Part shown: positions 9,464 to 20,623 of the stretch, piece after piece
Numbering within the stretch: the first letter of the stretch is position 1
How the letters are laid out: each line of letters opens with the position of its first letter
Source of the DNA: Sphaerulina vaccinii
Lineage: Eukaryota > Ascomycota > Dothideomycetes > Mycosphaerellales > Mycosphaerellaceae
Length of the DNA stretch: 64,000 bases
Assembly: GCA_022570795.1 (NCBI GenBank)
Contig: JAKUDP010000013.1
Location: 992,001 to 1,056,000 of the forward strand
Direction of reading: 5' to 3'
Position numbers and translations under genes: made by a program
Notes under the pieces: generated by a model
What the model saw: the letters and a program-made list of their open reading frames with translations, nothing else
What the model was told of the DNA's origin: nothing
The model's database searches: none

Positions 9464-10555
9464 ATGAAAATTCCTTGCGCACGTTGCCACTTTTTTTACG
9501 ACCGCACTTGTGATCATGATTCTGATGACCCTACCACTGGATGCACGCCGTGTAGAAACGACAAGCACCCATGCCACGCCCAACAGCCACTGCCAAAAGG
9601 CTGGTACGAGGCATATGATTATAATGGTCGAGCGTGGTACTATTCGCACGGAGAGGCGATGATGGATGAGCGTCCTACATTTCCGACATTCGAGCCGGAG
9701 CACTATAGGTACATACCTCCGCCACGTATGAATGTCACTCGGCCGCCTCCACCTCCACTTGAAGACGAGGAGCCAACTCCATCTCCAGAGCCTCAGCGGC
9801 AGGATCCCGAACAGACCGAAGAGGTGAAAGCGCGAGAGGGGTTGACTGCGCGAGAGCGAGAGGCGTTGATAGCGCGAGTCAAAGCTAGCTTTGCAGCTAT
9901 TTAAGAGAAGAACGCTGCAGCTAAGAAAGCTCGACAAGAGGCTGAAGCAGAGCAAGCTCGACAAGAGGCTGAAGCAGAGCAAGCTCGACAAGAGGCTGAG
10001 GCTTATGAGTCCTTTCGCGAGACAGAGTGGCCGAAAGAGGAAGCTCGACGAGAACAGGAGATGCAGCGCTGGCTGCAACGTGTCTCTGGCAAGGCTGTTG
10101 CTTCCACGATGACGGGTCAGGAATATCCATACCCTCCAGGTCCACCAATTTCTGAGTGTTCAATCCGGGACTGCGCCGCTCAGTCCGATGAGGAGTGGGT
10201 GAACAAGACGTGCACTCATGGCCTTGACGCAGCCTTCGAGAGGCTGTGCGCACATAAGAGCACCACGTTAAAGAAGGAGAGTAGGTGGTGGCACCCAGAC
10301 ATGTTCGCTCGCGCCGGAATGTTGAGGGACGAGCAGGTGAAAGCAGCGAATGAGGTGTACCAACAGATGACTATCACTCCTGTTGACCTCACTGGATTCG
10401 TGCCCGACCCTGACGGTCCCCTTCCGAGAGGCTGGAATGAAACGTGGATCGAACATCCCGTGAGCCGATGGTGGTTCTGGAAAGATGGCGCAGTCGGAGG
10501 AGATGGTCAGTTCAAGAGGCCGGAAGCACCGGCTTTTCCTGAGGCATCCGATTGA
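9464..10555 (+). pseudogene. Zn2Cys6-like / WW-like / HPD-motif protein, one in-frame stop
   Basis: One continuous frame of 364 codons interrupted only by TAA at 9902-9904; both sides are in the same phase. Residues 5-35 have cysteines spaced C-x2-C-x6-C-x9-C-x2-C-x6-C, the Zn2Cys6 pattern, but without the usual basic DNA-contact residues. Next comes LPKGWYEAYDYNGRAWYYSH, a WW-like module lacking its second Trp, then a Pro-rich stretch. The stop falls inside a charged helix that continues with three 9-residue ARQEAEAEQ repeats. Then KKESRWWHPDMFARAGM resembles a J-domain HPD helix-loop, and a second WW-like module starts LPRGWNETW. If translation ends at 9904 the product is 146 residues. No canonical, frame-keeping intron removes the stop. 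The organisation suggests recent nonsense decay or recoding; function unknown. Confidence 0.6.
9929..10003 (+). repeat. 27-bp in-frame tandem repeat, about 2.8 copies
   Basis: Units start at 9929, 9956 and 9983 and encode A-R-Q-E-A-E-A-E-Q, lengthening the charged helix of the 9464-10555 frame just after its in-frame stop. The first two units are identical; the third diverges at its end. Confidence 0.85.
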
Positions 10556-12079
10556 GTCTCTTCACGCGCCTCATTTCACGGTTCTCCGGAACCATGATCG
10601 ACGGCACAGACTTCCCGTGTCGTCCAGAAGTTGTTGCACGAGGACAGTGATTCATATCGCTGTTGTCTTGAGTATGAGGGTGGGCAATGCCTGCTGTCTT
10701 GAAGTTGTTGCATGAGGACAGTGATTCACATCGCTGTTGTCTTGAGTATGAGGGTGGGCAATGCCTGCTGTCTTGAGATTGTTGCATGAGGGCAATGATC
10801 AAGTATGGGAAACTTGTGATCAGGCCTTGCTCGCTCGCGCGTGAGCATCATGCTATCGCGTCTCGGGCAACAGCGCGTTGCCGGTCTGGTCTCGGACAAC
10901 ATCCGATTGCGCGGAGCAGTGGAGGAGATGTATCAAGGTCAGATAGCCAATGAACACTTCTGACCCGAACTTGTGATGTCCTTTCCCTTAGTCCTTCCTA
11001 TGTGCCAAACGTTTCCTATGCTGACCACGTCCGTTCTGTGCTGTCCACTTTTGCCTCTCATCCACCCTCATCGTTCGTCTAGGCAAGGCAAGGCATGGTA
11101 TCGCTGTCGTTGTCGCACATCGGTGGTGTGTGCAGGACGAATAGTGCTGTCAGTGTGTAGAAGATGGGACATGAGGTCGGCACGCAAGGTGTGGGGCCAA
11201 GGAAGGATCAAACACCATGTAGTGCATGTAGTGTAACGAGACGTGTCATTCCGGTCATACCAACCACAGGTCGGAAACTGATAGGAGTTTGCATATATCA
11301 TACAGAACGTGTTATCTTCCAGTGCCCTTTGGAAATGGCAAACATACCATCAATCACATACTTCCCAAGTATATTTCCATTTCCGCATGCAGAGACATTC
11401 GACATAGCCCAGGTCAGTTAGCATGGTGCGATGTGGCTTTGCAAGAAGACGCGTCAAGCATACCCCTTCGTAGCCTGCCACGCACGACTCTTCACAACAG
11501 CAAGCAACTCAACCTCACGAACTCCTCACCACTACCATTCGATTCTCGTAGGCCATAACATACGGCATGCTACTGATTTGCATATCCACAATGATCCGAA
11601 GCTGCCAAGTCGGGTCGGAAGAGACGAACTTGAAGTTCAATTTGACTTCCTTCCTTCGTCACTCCTCTGCGATCAAGTGCATGATCGACAGCACCACTAC
11701 TCACGCTCCTCTTCTCAACCGAGGAAGCTTATGAGATGTTCACGAGTCACGCAGATGGCACGAAGCAGCGCAGACCATGCCATCATGGCAACGGCATGCA
11801 TCACCTTTGCTCACGATGAAGTGGAAAGCGCGATACGCACTTCTAGCGACTCACAAAGGTCATATCAAGCTCACAACGTACAGAGCAGTCACGCTACGCT
11901 AACTAGATACCGCCAATGCCGTTGCATATCGTTGCTGGAAAGGCTCTAGCAACATGTCTATTCAGCCCTCCGATGGCAAGCCGTCGGCTGGCAGAATTGT
12001 TTATCACAGCTGATGGAGACCTCACTTCGTCTTTCAGATCTACCATGAAGCAAGAGCCAGCATCTCAGGCACTGCAAAG
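10556..12079. other. Intergenic with a 74-bp tandem repeat
   Basis: Apart from the 74-bp repeat at 10631-10800, this 1.5 kb has only short frames with no recognisable motif. The last few hundred bases are the promoter side of the carboxylesterase gene. Confidence 0.5.
10631..10800. repeat. 74-bp direct tandem repeat, 2.3 copies
   Basis: TTGTTGCA(C/T)GAGGACAGTG recurs at 10631 and 10705 with a third, truncated copy at 10779. The two full copies differ at only a few positions. It lies downstream of the 10555 stop, likely in the 3' flank. Confidence 0.85.
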
Positions 12080-13965
12080 ATGTTTCGCCCGAGTCTTCTT
12101 CTCGCGGTTGCACAGCTGGCTGTAGCAGCGCCACAGTTGTTGACATCTCTTCTAGGCGGACCTACGATCGAACTCGACTATGCAACTTTCCGTGGTACTG
12201 CCGCTTTCGGCGGCGTGGACAGCTACCTGGGCATGCCCTTCGCCAAACCAGGACGATATGAGAATCCACGAGTCGTCAATGCCGAGCAAGACGAGTTGGA
12301 CGGAACTCAAGATGCTACACAATACGGCTTAGCCTGTCCGCAACAGCAACTTGTTGCAAGTCCTCTCAGCAATGAGAACGCCGAGCTTGGATCCCTCTTA
12401 GCTGCAGTTGAGCAGATCGCCTTTGCGCCAATCGGGAACCAACATCAAGGCGAAGAGTGCCTGTCTGTCAATGTACAAGTTCCGGCAGGCATCAACTCAA
12501 CAGCAGGATTACCAGTGATCTTCTGGATTCATGGAGGCGGTTTTGAGTTGGGCTCTTCGGCGGCTCTGGGCTCTGAATTAACATCTGTACAAGGCGTCAT
12601 CTATCAGGGAGCGAAGATCGTACAAAGATCTGTAGAGATGGGTCAGCCAGTCGTATTCGTTTCTGCTAATCATCGACTGAATGCCTTTGGGACTCTGACT
12701 GGAGCTGAGATTAATGCTGGAGGGGTTCCGAATCTGGTGCTCAAAGATCAAAGAGCAGCTATGAAGTGGATACAGAAATACGTGGTAGCATTTGGTGGTG
12801 ACAAGGGACGAGTCACGCTCTTTGGAGAGGTGCGTATGTGTGGAGAGTGGCAGTGTTCTGCTCAAGCTGACAGAGTGACAGTCCGCAGGCTCAATGTCCA
12901 TCGCTACGCAGATGGTGCTCAATGATGGCAACACAGAAGGCCTCTTTCATGCCGCGATTATGGCGTCTGGCGGCATTCTCAAAGTCAAGGACTATCGACA
13001 AGAACAAGTCACCTTCGACTTCATAGCCGAGAAGTCTGGTTGCGGATCTGCTGCTGATAAGCTGGCTTGCCTTAAGACTGCAGACTACAATCTCATCTAC
13101 AATGCTGTTCAGCAGATACCGAATTTCTTCTCCTATACGAGCACAAAAGTTCCATGGTATCCCAGACCAGATGGCACATACTTGAAAGAGTCGCCTCATC
13201 GGCTGCTCAGGCAAGGAAGCGTTGCCGACATTCCGTATATCATTGGCGACATGTGAGCACTCCCTCTCCTCCTCCTCCAGCTTCTCAGTAACTAACACTC
13301 AACATAGGAAAGATGAAGGCACTCTCTTCTCCCTCGTGCCACAACTGAACATCAAAAGCGACGCCGACTTCGTCTCCTTCTTCAAGCTTCTCTTCTTCCA
13401 GACCCTCTCCGATGCAGAGATACGCGCCTTCACAGATCTCTACTCTGAAAACCCTCGAGAAGGCTCGCCCTTCGACACTGGACTCCTCAACGCCATCGGC
13501 CCACAATACAAACGTCTCGCAGCCGCCGTAGGAGATTACACTTTCCAAGCTGGACGTCGCGATTTGCTGGAACAGACTTACAAGCAAGGCAAGCGCCGAA
13601 GTTGGACATATCTCCAAGAACAATCTGTCCCAATCCTAGGTCAATTGGGTCAGCTGGGTGGACTTACAGGACTGCCACTATTGGGCAGCTTCCATGTTAG
13701 TGATGTTGCGCTGAACAGCTTCGGGACTGTGCCACCAGCTATTTCGGGAGTGACGAGAGATCTTATGTCGACATACATCGCCTTTGTCAACTCTAACGAT
13801 CCGAATACACATGGACTGCAGGGTCTGCCGACATGGCCGAACTGGACGCCGGAGGGGAGGGAGATGTTCAGGTATAAGGATGGTGGAGCTGATATCATCA
13901 AGGACGACTATCGAGAAGAAGCATTGAGGTTTATCAACGATAATGCTGATACTTATGTGTTCTAG
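12080..13965 (+). CDS. Secreted type-B carboxylesterase/lipase
   Basis: Three exons: 12080-12829, 12882-13252, 13308-13965 (introns 52 and 55 nt), 592 residues. The N-terminus MFRPSLLLAVAQLAVAAPQ is a signal peptide. The oxyanion-hole motif is WIHGGGF. The nucleophile elbow FGESAG is rebuilt exactly across intron 1 (FGE from exon 1, SAG from exon 2), which fixes that splice acceptor at 12881 rather than the later AG at 12888. The acid is probably Glu in KDEGTLFS, and the His in GSFHVSD, placing the Ser-Glu-His triad in standard order for the alpha/beta-hydrolase esterase/lipase family. Likely an extracellular enzyme on acylglycerols or other esters; substrate unknown. Confidence 0.9.
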
Positions 13966-14318
13966 TCAGTGTCTATAACATAAGACTGTGGGCTATAGCT
14001 GATGGATAAACACAAATGAACCAGTTTGCCAGGCTGTCTCTGCACTTGTTCCTTTAGTTTTGCATAAGAAAGGAACGACACGTCTAGTGTCTGTCGACTG
14101 GATAGAGTAGGAAAGGCAGGAAAGATGCAAAGTGAAGAAGTCATCAAGCTTTCGTGGTCGTTAGAAAGCTACATCTAGCCATCTCATATCTCAGGCCTCA
14201 TATCCAGGCTGTTATGCCAAGATATAGTCTCGTGTCGTCGTAGCGCTTCTACTAGCATTCAGCTAGCCGTGCGTCTCTTCTCGTATAGTTGTAAGCAGCA
14301 CACTATCGTTAGCTTGCT
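13966..14318. other. Intergenic, convergent 3' ends
   Basis: About 350 bp between the carboxylesterase stop and the Hsp70-like stop. Nothing recognised. Confidence 0.5.
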
Positions 14319-16588
14319 CTACTGTGGAGTGCAAGTTGGACCGTAAGCACCCCCACCCTGGCTCATGCCCTCAGCAGCATCAACGTTGCTCTGACCATCG
14401 AAGTCAAGCTCAGTCTGTCCGATCTCCTTGCCATCAACAGAGCAGGAGAAGGTCAGCACACCGCGACGATGACCGAACTGGATGACGATCTCGCAGTCGA
14501 TGTCGCACATGCGCTTGCGCTTGACCATCTTGGTAGGCTTGTTGCGCAAGTCGACATTGCTGAAGTCGAGCTTGATGGTAGCGATCTTCTTGACAGCTGT
14601 AACGGAGTCAGCAGGAGTGATCACGTCGGGATGATGGACATCTTACCTGCGTCGCGAGCATTGAGCGGAGCTTCATCGAGGCTGCAGGAGAAGAGATCGC
14701 ATGTGTTGGGAACACGAGCCTCGCTCTGGCATATGGTGTAGCTGAACGAGGATGTGATCTTGGTGTCCTGATCAACGAGATCGCCCTGGTGATGTTAGCG
14801 AGCTGCATCAGAGTCCAGTAAAGTCTTCATTACCTTGGCGAGGTCCCAGTTCATCTGGTTTCGAGCTCGATACTTGCCGTCCCAGTCCCAGACGAAGCGA
14901 TCCTCGAGGCGATGGCGCATCGGATCGAACGCCTCGTGGAAGTCCCAGCCGTAGTGGAAGCGAGAGCGTCGTGAGGATGGCTGGATCTTAAGCACACCGC
15001 TGAGCGCAGCACCACGAACGATGGCAGATTGGCTACAGGGTAATCAGCAGCTGGTATACGTGTAACAGTATGTGGCACTCACGGATCTTTCGGGCAAATT
15101 GCTTTCATATCGTGCTGGCTGCACCAGGCACGGATCTGGTCCATCAGGTACGTCGAATCACCGAAACCTCCAACGAGGAGCAGAGTCTGTTCGTAAGCAG
15201 TCAGTACATCTGTATGTCACCGATTGTGGACGACCAACCTTAATCGTGATCTTTCCAGACTGCTTGCGTTCAGCGTCTAGTTGACTATCGAGCAGGGCGA
15301 TGATCATCTTAACGACAGGATCGAACATGTTCTTCATGTCCTCTCCAAGAGTGGTGTCAGCGGGAGTTAGCAAGCATATCATACTAGCACTTACTGATAG
15401 ATTTTGACAATGTTCTCATCACTGTCGTAGTGCTTCGAAGTCTTGACCTTCTTCATTACAAGCTGGAGCTCGTAGTATGTGGTGGGGTCATTGGACTTTC
15501 CGAAGTCACGCTTGTGACCTTCGAACTCCTTCATGAATCGGCTCGCGGGACCTTTCTTTTGCCAAGGCAGGTTGGTGTAGGCGGCTCCGAACTTCTTCTC
15601 CATGAAGGCATGGAGATTGCGATCAATGAAAGTTGATCCACACTTGCCACCTGCAGATGTCAGCAAGATGTCGTATGATAGGGTGGGACATCAAGTATAT
15701 ACCTATTCCAACAATGCGTTCCTTGAACTCCAAAGAGGGCGAGGTGCTTGTGATCTCATAGCATGTAATGTCACTTGTGCCACCACCACAGTCTACCACC
15801 ATCACGCTATCTCCGACCTTGATCTGCGAGTCGGAGCGTCCTCGAATCAAGGCAGACAGGGTCGCGATTGCAGCAGCTTCGGGCTCACGGATTAGGAAGA
15901 TCTGACTGTCACGGTGCAGTTTGATGCCGGCTTGCCTCGCAGCAAGGCGGGCTGCACCAAGAGTATCGGCCTTGGCTCTGTCGCTCCAAACAGCGGGCAC
16001 TGTGAACCAGATCTCAGCTGGCATAGACTGGAGAGCCTCAATGGATATCTTCTTTGCGATGGACTTGTATGCCAGCTTGGTGACCTCGGTGAGGTAATCT
16101 CCGCATAGTTCTCTTGCCTTCTTACCGGGCGGCAGCTTGAGGACGCCGAGGCCTTCGCTTGCCGTCAAACTTGGGTCGTCATATTTGCTGGCTTGTTCAG
16201 GGTCGAGGAGAAGCTTCATCCATGAGTACGACACATAATCTGGTTTGACTTCATGGCCATAAGCGTTGACCGAGATTTTGTTGTTGTCCTTCGCATATGC
16301 TAGGCGTGATGGGGTCTTGCAGGTGAAGTCGCCGACTCTACCTGGATTTGGCCTACTACAGTCAGCTTCTGGGGTGTGAGCGAGGTGCAGAACATACCAG
16401 TCATCAACGCTGTGGATGTCGTCCAAGGTTTTGACGTGGGCGCCTTCGTTGGTGGTGAAGCTGACACCGGTGCCGGTTGTGCCAAAGTCGCAGCTGATGA
16501 TGAGCTTGAGGACATCGGCGGTCTCAGTGGTTGCTGGTGCCTCTAAGGAGTACGCAGGCGGTGCGCCTCGCTTGCCCAGTACTGACAT
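14319..16588 (-). CDS. Hsp70-like actin-fold ATPase (fungal divergent Hsp70 family)
   Basis: Eight exons: 16588-16398, 16352-15703, 15650-15395, about 15340-15239, 15186-15083, 15032-14834, 14785-14647, 14596-14319; about 639 residues. Phosphate-1 loop ISCDFGTTGTGVSF, phosphate-2 loop VMVVDCGGGTSDITCYE and the adenosine motif TLLLVGGFGDSTYL mark the Hsp70/actin nucleotide-binding fold. The C-terminal 200 residues are not a normal Hsp70 substrate domain, as in the expanded Hsp70-like (HSPA12-type) fungal proteins. Introns are 45-52 nt. The 45-nt first intron is a multiple of three and stop-free. Oddity: exon 3 ends with two spare bases, and no AG near 15340 restores the frame of exon 4; a one-base error in the A run at 15402-15405 would fix it. 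Cytosolic role unknown. Confidence 0.82.
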
Positions 16589-16873
16589 AGTTGCGGCAAT
16601 GGTATGTGTCAGTTGTGTTGGATGAGGTGATGTCGTTGGAAGTTGTGGAAAGTGGTGTTGGATGTGTGTGGTGTGAGCAGCGGATGAGCGAGTTTTTGTA
16701 TTGATGAGTGGCGAACGCCTGCACGGAGTGAAGCGAAAGTGAGCCATAATGTGAGGTTTCAATTGTGAAAATTGACTCACAATCGCAGGAGCAACATCTC
16801 ATTCACTTCACACGGAGTTAGCCGCGTGCTTCAAATATGACTTGCGAGTTCCATTTCTGCGCATGACACCAAC

Positions 16874-18366
16874 ATGCCTTCACACTCACATCCTCATATC
16901 TTACCACCGCCGTTCAACGGCACAACAAAAATGACTCCATCTAGCAGCAATGCGACGCCACACAAGTATTCCCCACACAAGTATTCCACACGCCAGTTCA
17001 AGCGAGCATCCAGTCCAGAGTCGCCTAGCAGTCGCAAGAAGATGAATACCAACAGCTTCGACATCGAGACCAGAAACGAGGAGCACAATAACAAGCTCAC
17101 GCGGCCTTCAGCAGGTATTCAGCCGCCCTCAGCGCAGCAGCCGGAGGGCAACAGCTTCTACCACAAATTCTTCGTCATGCTTGGCGGCGGTAAGACGCCA
17201 CCAAAGACGGAGGTCAATCGCGTGCGCGAGCAGCTCGAAGTCCAGCTGGCCACATTGGAGTCGAAGAATGAGAGCCTTCAGGGCAAGGTCCAAAAGCTAG
17301 AGCGCGAGGTGCAGCATCAGAATGTAGAGACTGAGCGTCACGTTGGCCAGGAGCACAACAGGGGCGTCGATCGAATCAAGGAACTCAAAGAGCAGCACAG
17401 GCACAACAATAGTTTGTTGCATGATCAATACAGCAAGGATATCAACAAAGCCAATCGTGAGCGAGATGTGGCCAGACGTGCTGCAGAGCAGCTCCAGAAC
17501 AAGTGGACGGCAAGCGAAAAGGACTGCAAGGAATATTCGAAGCAGCTGGAGGAGCTACGCACCATCCTTGGCCAGCACAAGACCAGCCAGAATTCGAACA
17601 AGAAGTATGAGGATGAGATCGTGGCAATGCGATCCACCATCCAGACGCTGCAGACTGCCCGACTACAGTCTGTCGAGTCTGCTCATTGGGCTCCTCATGC
17701 CACCTCCACAGTTGAGAGCCGGCTCACATCCATCGTGTCGGACGTGAGAAAGTGGTCGCAGAAGCATATCGACTGGACGTTCGAGGACATTATAGATCCC
17801 GGGAACTTCGATCCTGTGGCCATGCGTCTCATGCAGCGCGGATGCATCCTGGATCCAGATCACTTCCGCACTTCGCTCATCGAAAGCAAAACAATCCAGA
17901 AAGAGAACAAGGCAGCCGCTATGTTCGTCGGAGCAGCTGCTTCCTTCGATATCATGCGGAAGATCATCGGCGACCCATACTTCGCTTTCGTAGGTGGTTC
18001 GGAGGGAGGATTCTTGCGCGAGAGCCAGAGAAAGACTTTCCTTGCTCTACATGGCTTGCTCGGTCCAAGTAAGTCGATCAGCATATTATACATGATATAT
18101 TTATACTGACTGGAGTTATAGGCGACATGGCCGGAGCTGAGGGACTCCGATGCCAGCTGTTGCGACTACTTGACCCTGTTACGAATAGAGACGATGTCGA
18201 TGTCAAAGCCATCAAGGCGCTTTCCAAAGCTAGTCGCGACAAGGCAGCTGTACAGCTTGCAACCAGCCTATGCGCCGAGTGGATTGGAGGTAAGAAGGCG
18301 GAGCGGTCGAAGCAGGCACAAGCCGACTTGGAAGCGATAGTGAAGAAGGCCGCCGAACTATCCTGA
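16874..18366 (+). CDS. Coiled-coil protein of unknown function; frame continues past stop to 18672
   Basis: Two exons, 16874-18068 and 18122-18366, with a 53-nt GTAAGT-AG intron; 479 residues to the first stop. A disordered basic N-terminus (with a duplicated HKYSPHKYS) is followed by YHKFFVMLGGGKTPPKTEV, a coiled coil of about 150 residues (VREQLEVQLATLESKNESLQ onwards), and a folded C-half (HIDWTFEDIIDPGNFDPVAM). I do not recognise the family. The stop TGA at 18364-18366 is followed in the same frame by 101 further open codons (IWTRKTLVEVSDWVIIAQAY) ending at 18672, which look like the rest of the domain. So this may be a C-terminally truncated allele. It is divergent from the Hsp70-like gene. 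Confidence 0.6.
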
Positions 18367-18672
18367 AGCATCTGGACCCGCAAGACCCTCGTCGAGGTGT
18401 CCGACTGGGTAATCATCGCCCAGGCGTATGGGCCATCTGCTCAGGCGTACAGCGCGGAGTCAAAGTGCTTCTCACTCCATCCGCTCAACAACAGCGACGT
18501 CGATGATGAGCCCGATGCTCTGGATGGCCGACGCCCGGTGCTCATGTATAGCCCGATGGTGCTAGCGCGTGGCAATGCAGATGGTAAGGACTACGACAAG
18601 CCGGTCACAATCAAGAAGGCGGTGGTCTGGATGGGAGAGAAGAAGGAAGGCGAGACTTCGTTGGATACTTGA
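18367..18672 (+). pseudogene. In-frame continuation of the coiled-coil gene after TGA
   Basis: One hundred and one codons in the same frame as the preceding exon, separated only by TGA at 18364. Contains WTRKTLVEVSDWVIIAQAYG and a hydrophilic Asp-rich part, ending KKEGETSLDT. It includes a Met at 18397 but no reason to expect independent initiation. It could be the lost C-terminus or a readthrough extension. Confidence 0.45.
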
Positions 18673-18896
18673 GCGCGGTCGAGATGTTTGCCTCGAGGCC
18701 TGCTCGAGAGTGGTGATCTAGGTTCCCAGGAGAGCAAAGAGTGGTATGAGATGCGTAGATACATGTAGTGGTGTATTCAAACGACCAACGTGCAGTCGAA
18801 ATCGAAGTCGAAAACGCGCCTGCCAAGAGAACCTTCTTCCTTCTGTGACATTGATGACCACAACACCACTTCATCCTCCTCACACTCTACACAAAC

Positions 18897-20300
18897 ATGC
18901 CAAAGCGCCGCAGAGAACGCGACAAGCCCAAGAACGCGCCCGATAGTGCTTACGACCCGAACAAGCGCGTTCTGCTGAGCTATGGCTCTGACGACGAAGA
19001 TGTCGAGGTCGCGACGCGCGAGGTCGAAAAGGCCGCCGAACTGGCTGTAGATGAAAGTCGCCTGGCCAATTACCAGATGACTGAGTATTCCGAAGACGAA
19101 GAGGAGGCCGAGGTGACTAGCAGCCCTGCGATTCAAGTGGCTTCAACTTCTGAACTTGAGGGCAAGAAGGCTACAACATCAGCGTCTACACAGCAGAAAG
19201 GACTCGACGCCGCAGAAGTGGTGGGGGTGGGAGAACAAGATGCGCTGCAGTCAATCAGATTCCATCAGAACCGCACAACTGGTAAAGCTCGAGAAATCGC
19301 GAACCCCGACACAGGACAACGACTTGCTCTAGGCGCTGCGCCGCGCGACCACGATGAAGATGAGGACGAGGATGACTATGATAGCACCACAGCAGATGCA
19401 TCGGCATACCTCAATTCAGTGAGAGAGGAGCGGCAAGCCATACCTGAAGTTCTGGCAGCAACACGGCAAGTCTTGGACAACCACGATCACGAAGGTGAGG
19501 AAGACGAGGCTGACGAAGACTATCTGATCGAGGAGGATACATACATTGCTAGCCCAGCGCCGCCTGCTCCCGAAGCAGATGTCACAGATCCGCGGTACGT
19601 CTACACGAAAGCTCTCCAGAATCGATTCCTGCTGCAGCGCAAACATCTGCACATGAACACCGGTACAACGAAGCTAGTGCAGCCTGGTGACGATTGTCCC
19701 ATCTTCTACCAAGCAGGCAATCGGAAACAGTATGCTCAATGGCTTCGCGTGCTAGGCACAAAGTCGCCCATGCCCGCTCAGCTGCGTTCCATGAGCCAGG
19801 ACACGGTATTTCGCCTCCTCGAACTACTACAAGAAACGTATCTGGTGAAGGGTAAGAACATCAACACTGTTACGAGTGCCTGGATCTGGTCGCTACTGTG
19901 TAGACTGGACGATGTTGGTAGTATGAACAATGACCAGGTCTTCCCGCTGCGTGAGCTTGGTAAGAGAGTGGTGTTCCTTCAGCTGCACTTCTCAGACCCT
20001 GAGACTGCAGCGCAGCTTGAAGCGCTTGAGCGGCAAGAGCAAGACGAGACGACGACGTTACCCGCAGATGCAAAGAGCGGTGCCTCTGCTGGCGACCAAG
20101 TGGATGCTGGAGCCGCTATTGGCCACGAAGCGCCTACGTCGAGTACAGAGCTCACGAAGACTGATCTCGCCGATGCAACAGAGAACACATTAGCAACACT
20201 CGACATGATTCTGGTTGTTGTCGGCGAGGTCTTTGGACAGCGAGATCTGCTCGAGTTCAGGCAGTCATGGACGACAGCTGAGGCAGAACCAGAAGCATGA
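18897..20300 (+). CDS. Gemin2/Brr1-like snRNP assembly factor
   Basis: A 467-residue intronless protein. The N-terminal half is acidic and disordered with a basic start (MPKRRRERDKPK) and several Glu/Asp runs. A short helix AYLNSVREERQAIPEV is the Gemin2/SIP1-like motif; the C-half has QWLRVLGTKSPMPAQL, TSAWIWSLLCRLDDVGSM and FPLRELGKRVVFLQLHF, matching the helical Gemin2 core. Gemin2 family proteins bind Sm proteins and help build spliceosomal snRNPs. The assignment rests on weak motifs and overall layout, so it is probable rather than certain. It starts about 220 bp after the preceding frame ends. Confidence 0.65.
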   Translation: MPKRRRERDKPKNAPDSAYDPNKRVLLSYGSDDEDVEVATREVEKAAELAVDESRLANYQMTEYSEDEEEAEVTSSPAIQVASTSELEGKKATTSASTQQKGLDAAEVVGVGEQDALQSIRFHQNRTTGKAREIANPDTGQRLALGAAPRDHDEDEDEDDYDSTTADASAYLNSVREERQAIPEVLAATRQVLDNHDHEGEEDEADEDYLIEEDTYIASPAPPAPEADVTDPRYVYTKALQNRFLLQRKHLHMNTGTTKLVQPGDDCPIFYQAGNRKQYAQWLRVLGTKSPMPAQLRSMSQDTVFRLLELLQETYLVKGKNINTVTSAWIWSLLCRLDDVGSMNNDQVFPLRELGKRVVFLQLHFSDPETAAQLEALERQEQDETTTLPADAKSGASAGDQVDAGAAIGHEAPTSSTELTKTDLADATENTLATLDMILVVVGEVFGQRDLLEFRQSWTTAEAEPEA

Positions 20301-20623
20301 GGCATGAGCCGAGACCTCTTGCCCTAAGAGTTGTGCTCGAACACCATCTGCCCAGCCAATTGGGTACCACATACCCCTTCGTGCTCGACTTGCCATAGCA
20401 GGTCAGCTTTGTGAAAGCTCCACATCTCGGCAGGATGCTGAGCGGGCAAGCTCGAACGGGCCGGCGGCTGTTGCGGCGTCACTTCACATCGTGAGTCAAT
20501 CGCACACGAATATAGACCTGCACAAGACCTGTGCTCATATGTAGGTACCATCACATTGTACTTGTACTTTCACTCTGTTCTTCTCCACCCTACTGCGCCA
20601 TCTTCTTCTCCCTACTCGGCATC
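20301..20623. other. Intergenic, promoter of the M20 amidohydrolase
   Basis: About 320 bp, pyrimidine-rich toward its 3' end, just before the ATG at 20624. Nothing else recognised. Confidence 0.5.

Noticed and set aside
12830..12888. Alternative acceptor at 12888 in the carboxylesterase
   Set aside because: It breaks the frame; the AG at 12881 gives the exact GESAG motif.
18397..18672. Independent small gene after the coiled-coil protein
   Set aside because: It is in the same frame as the preceding exon with no separate promoter sign, so it is better read as a continuation.
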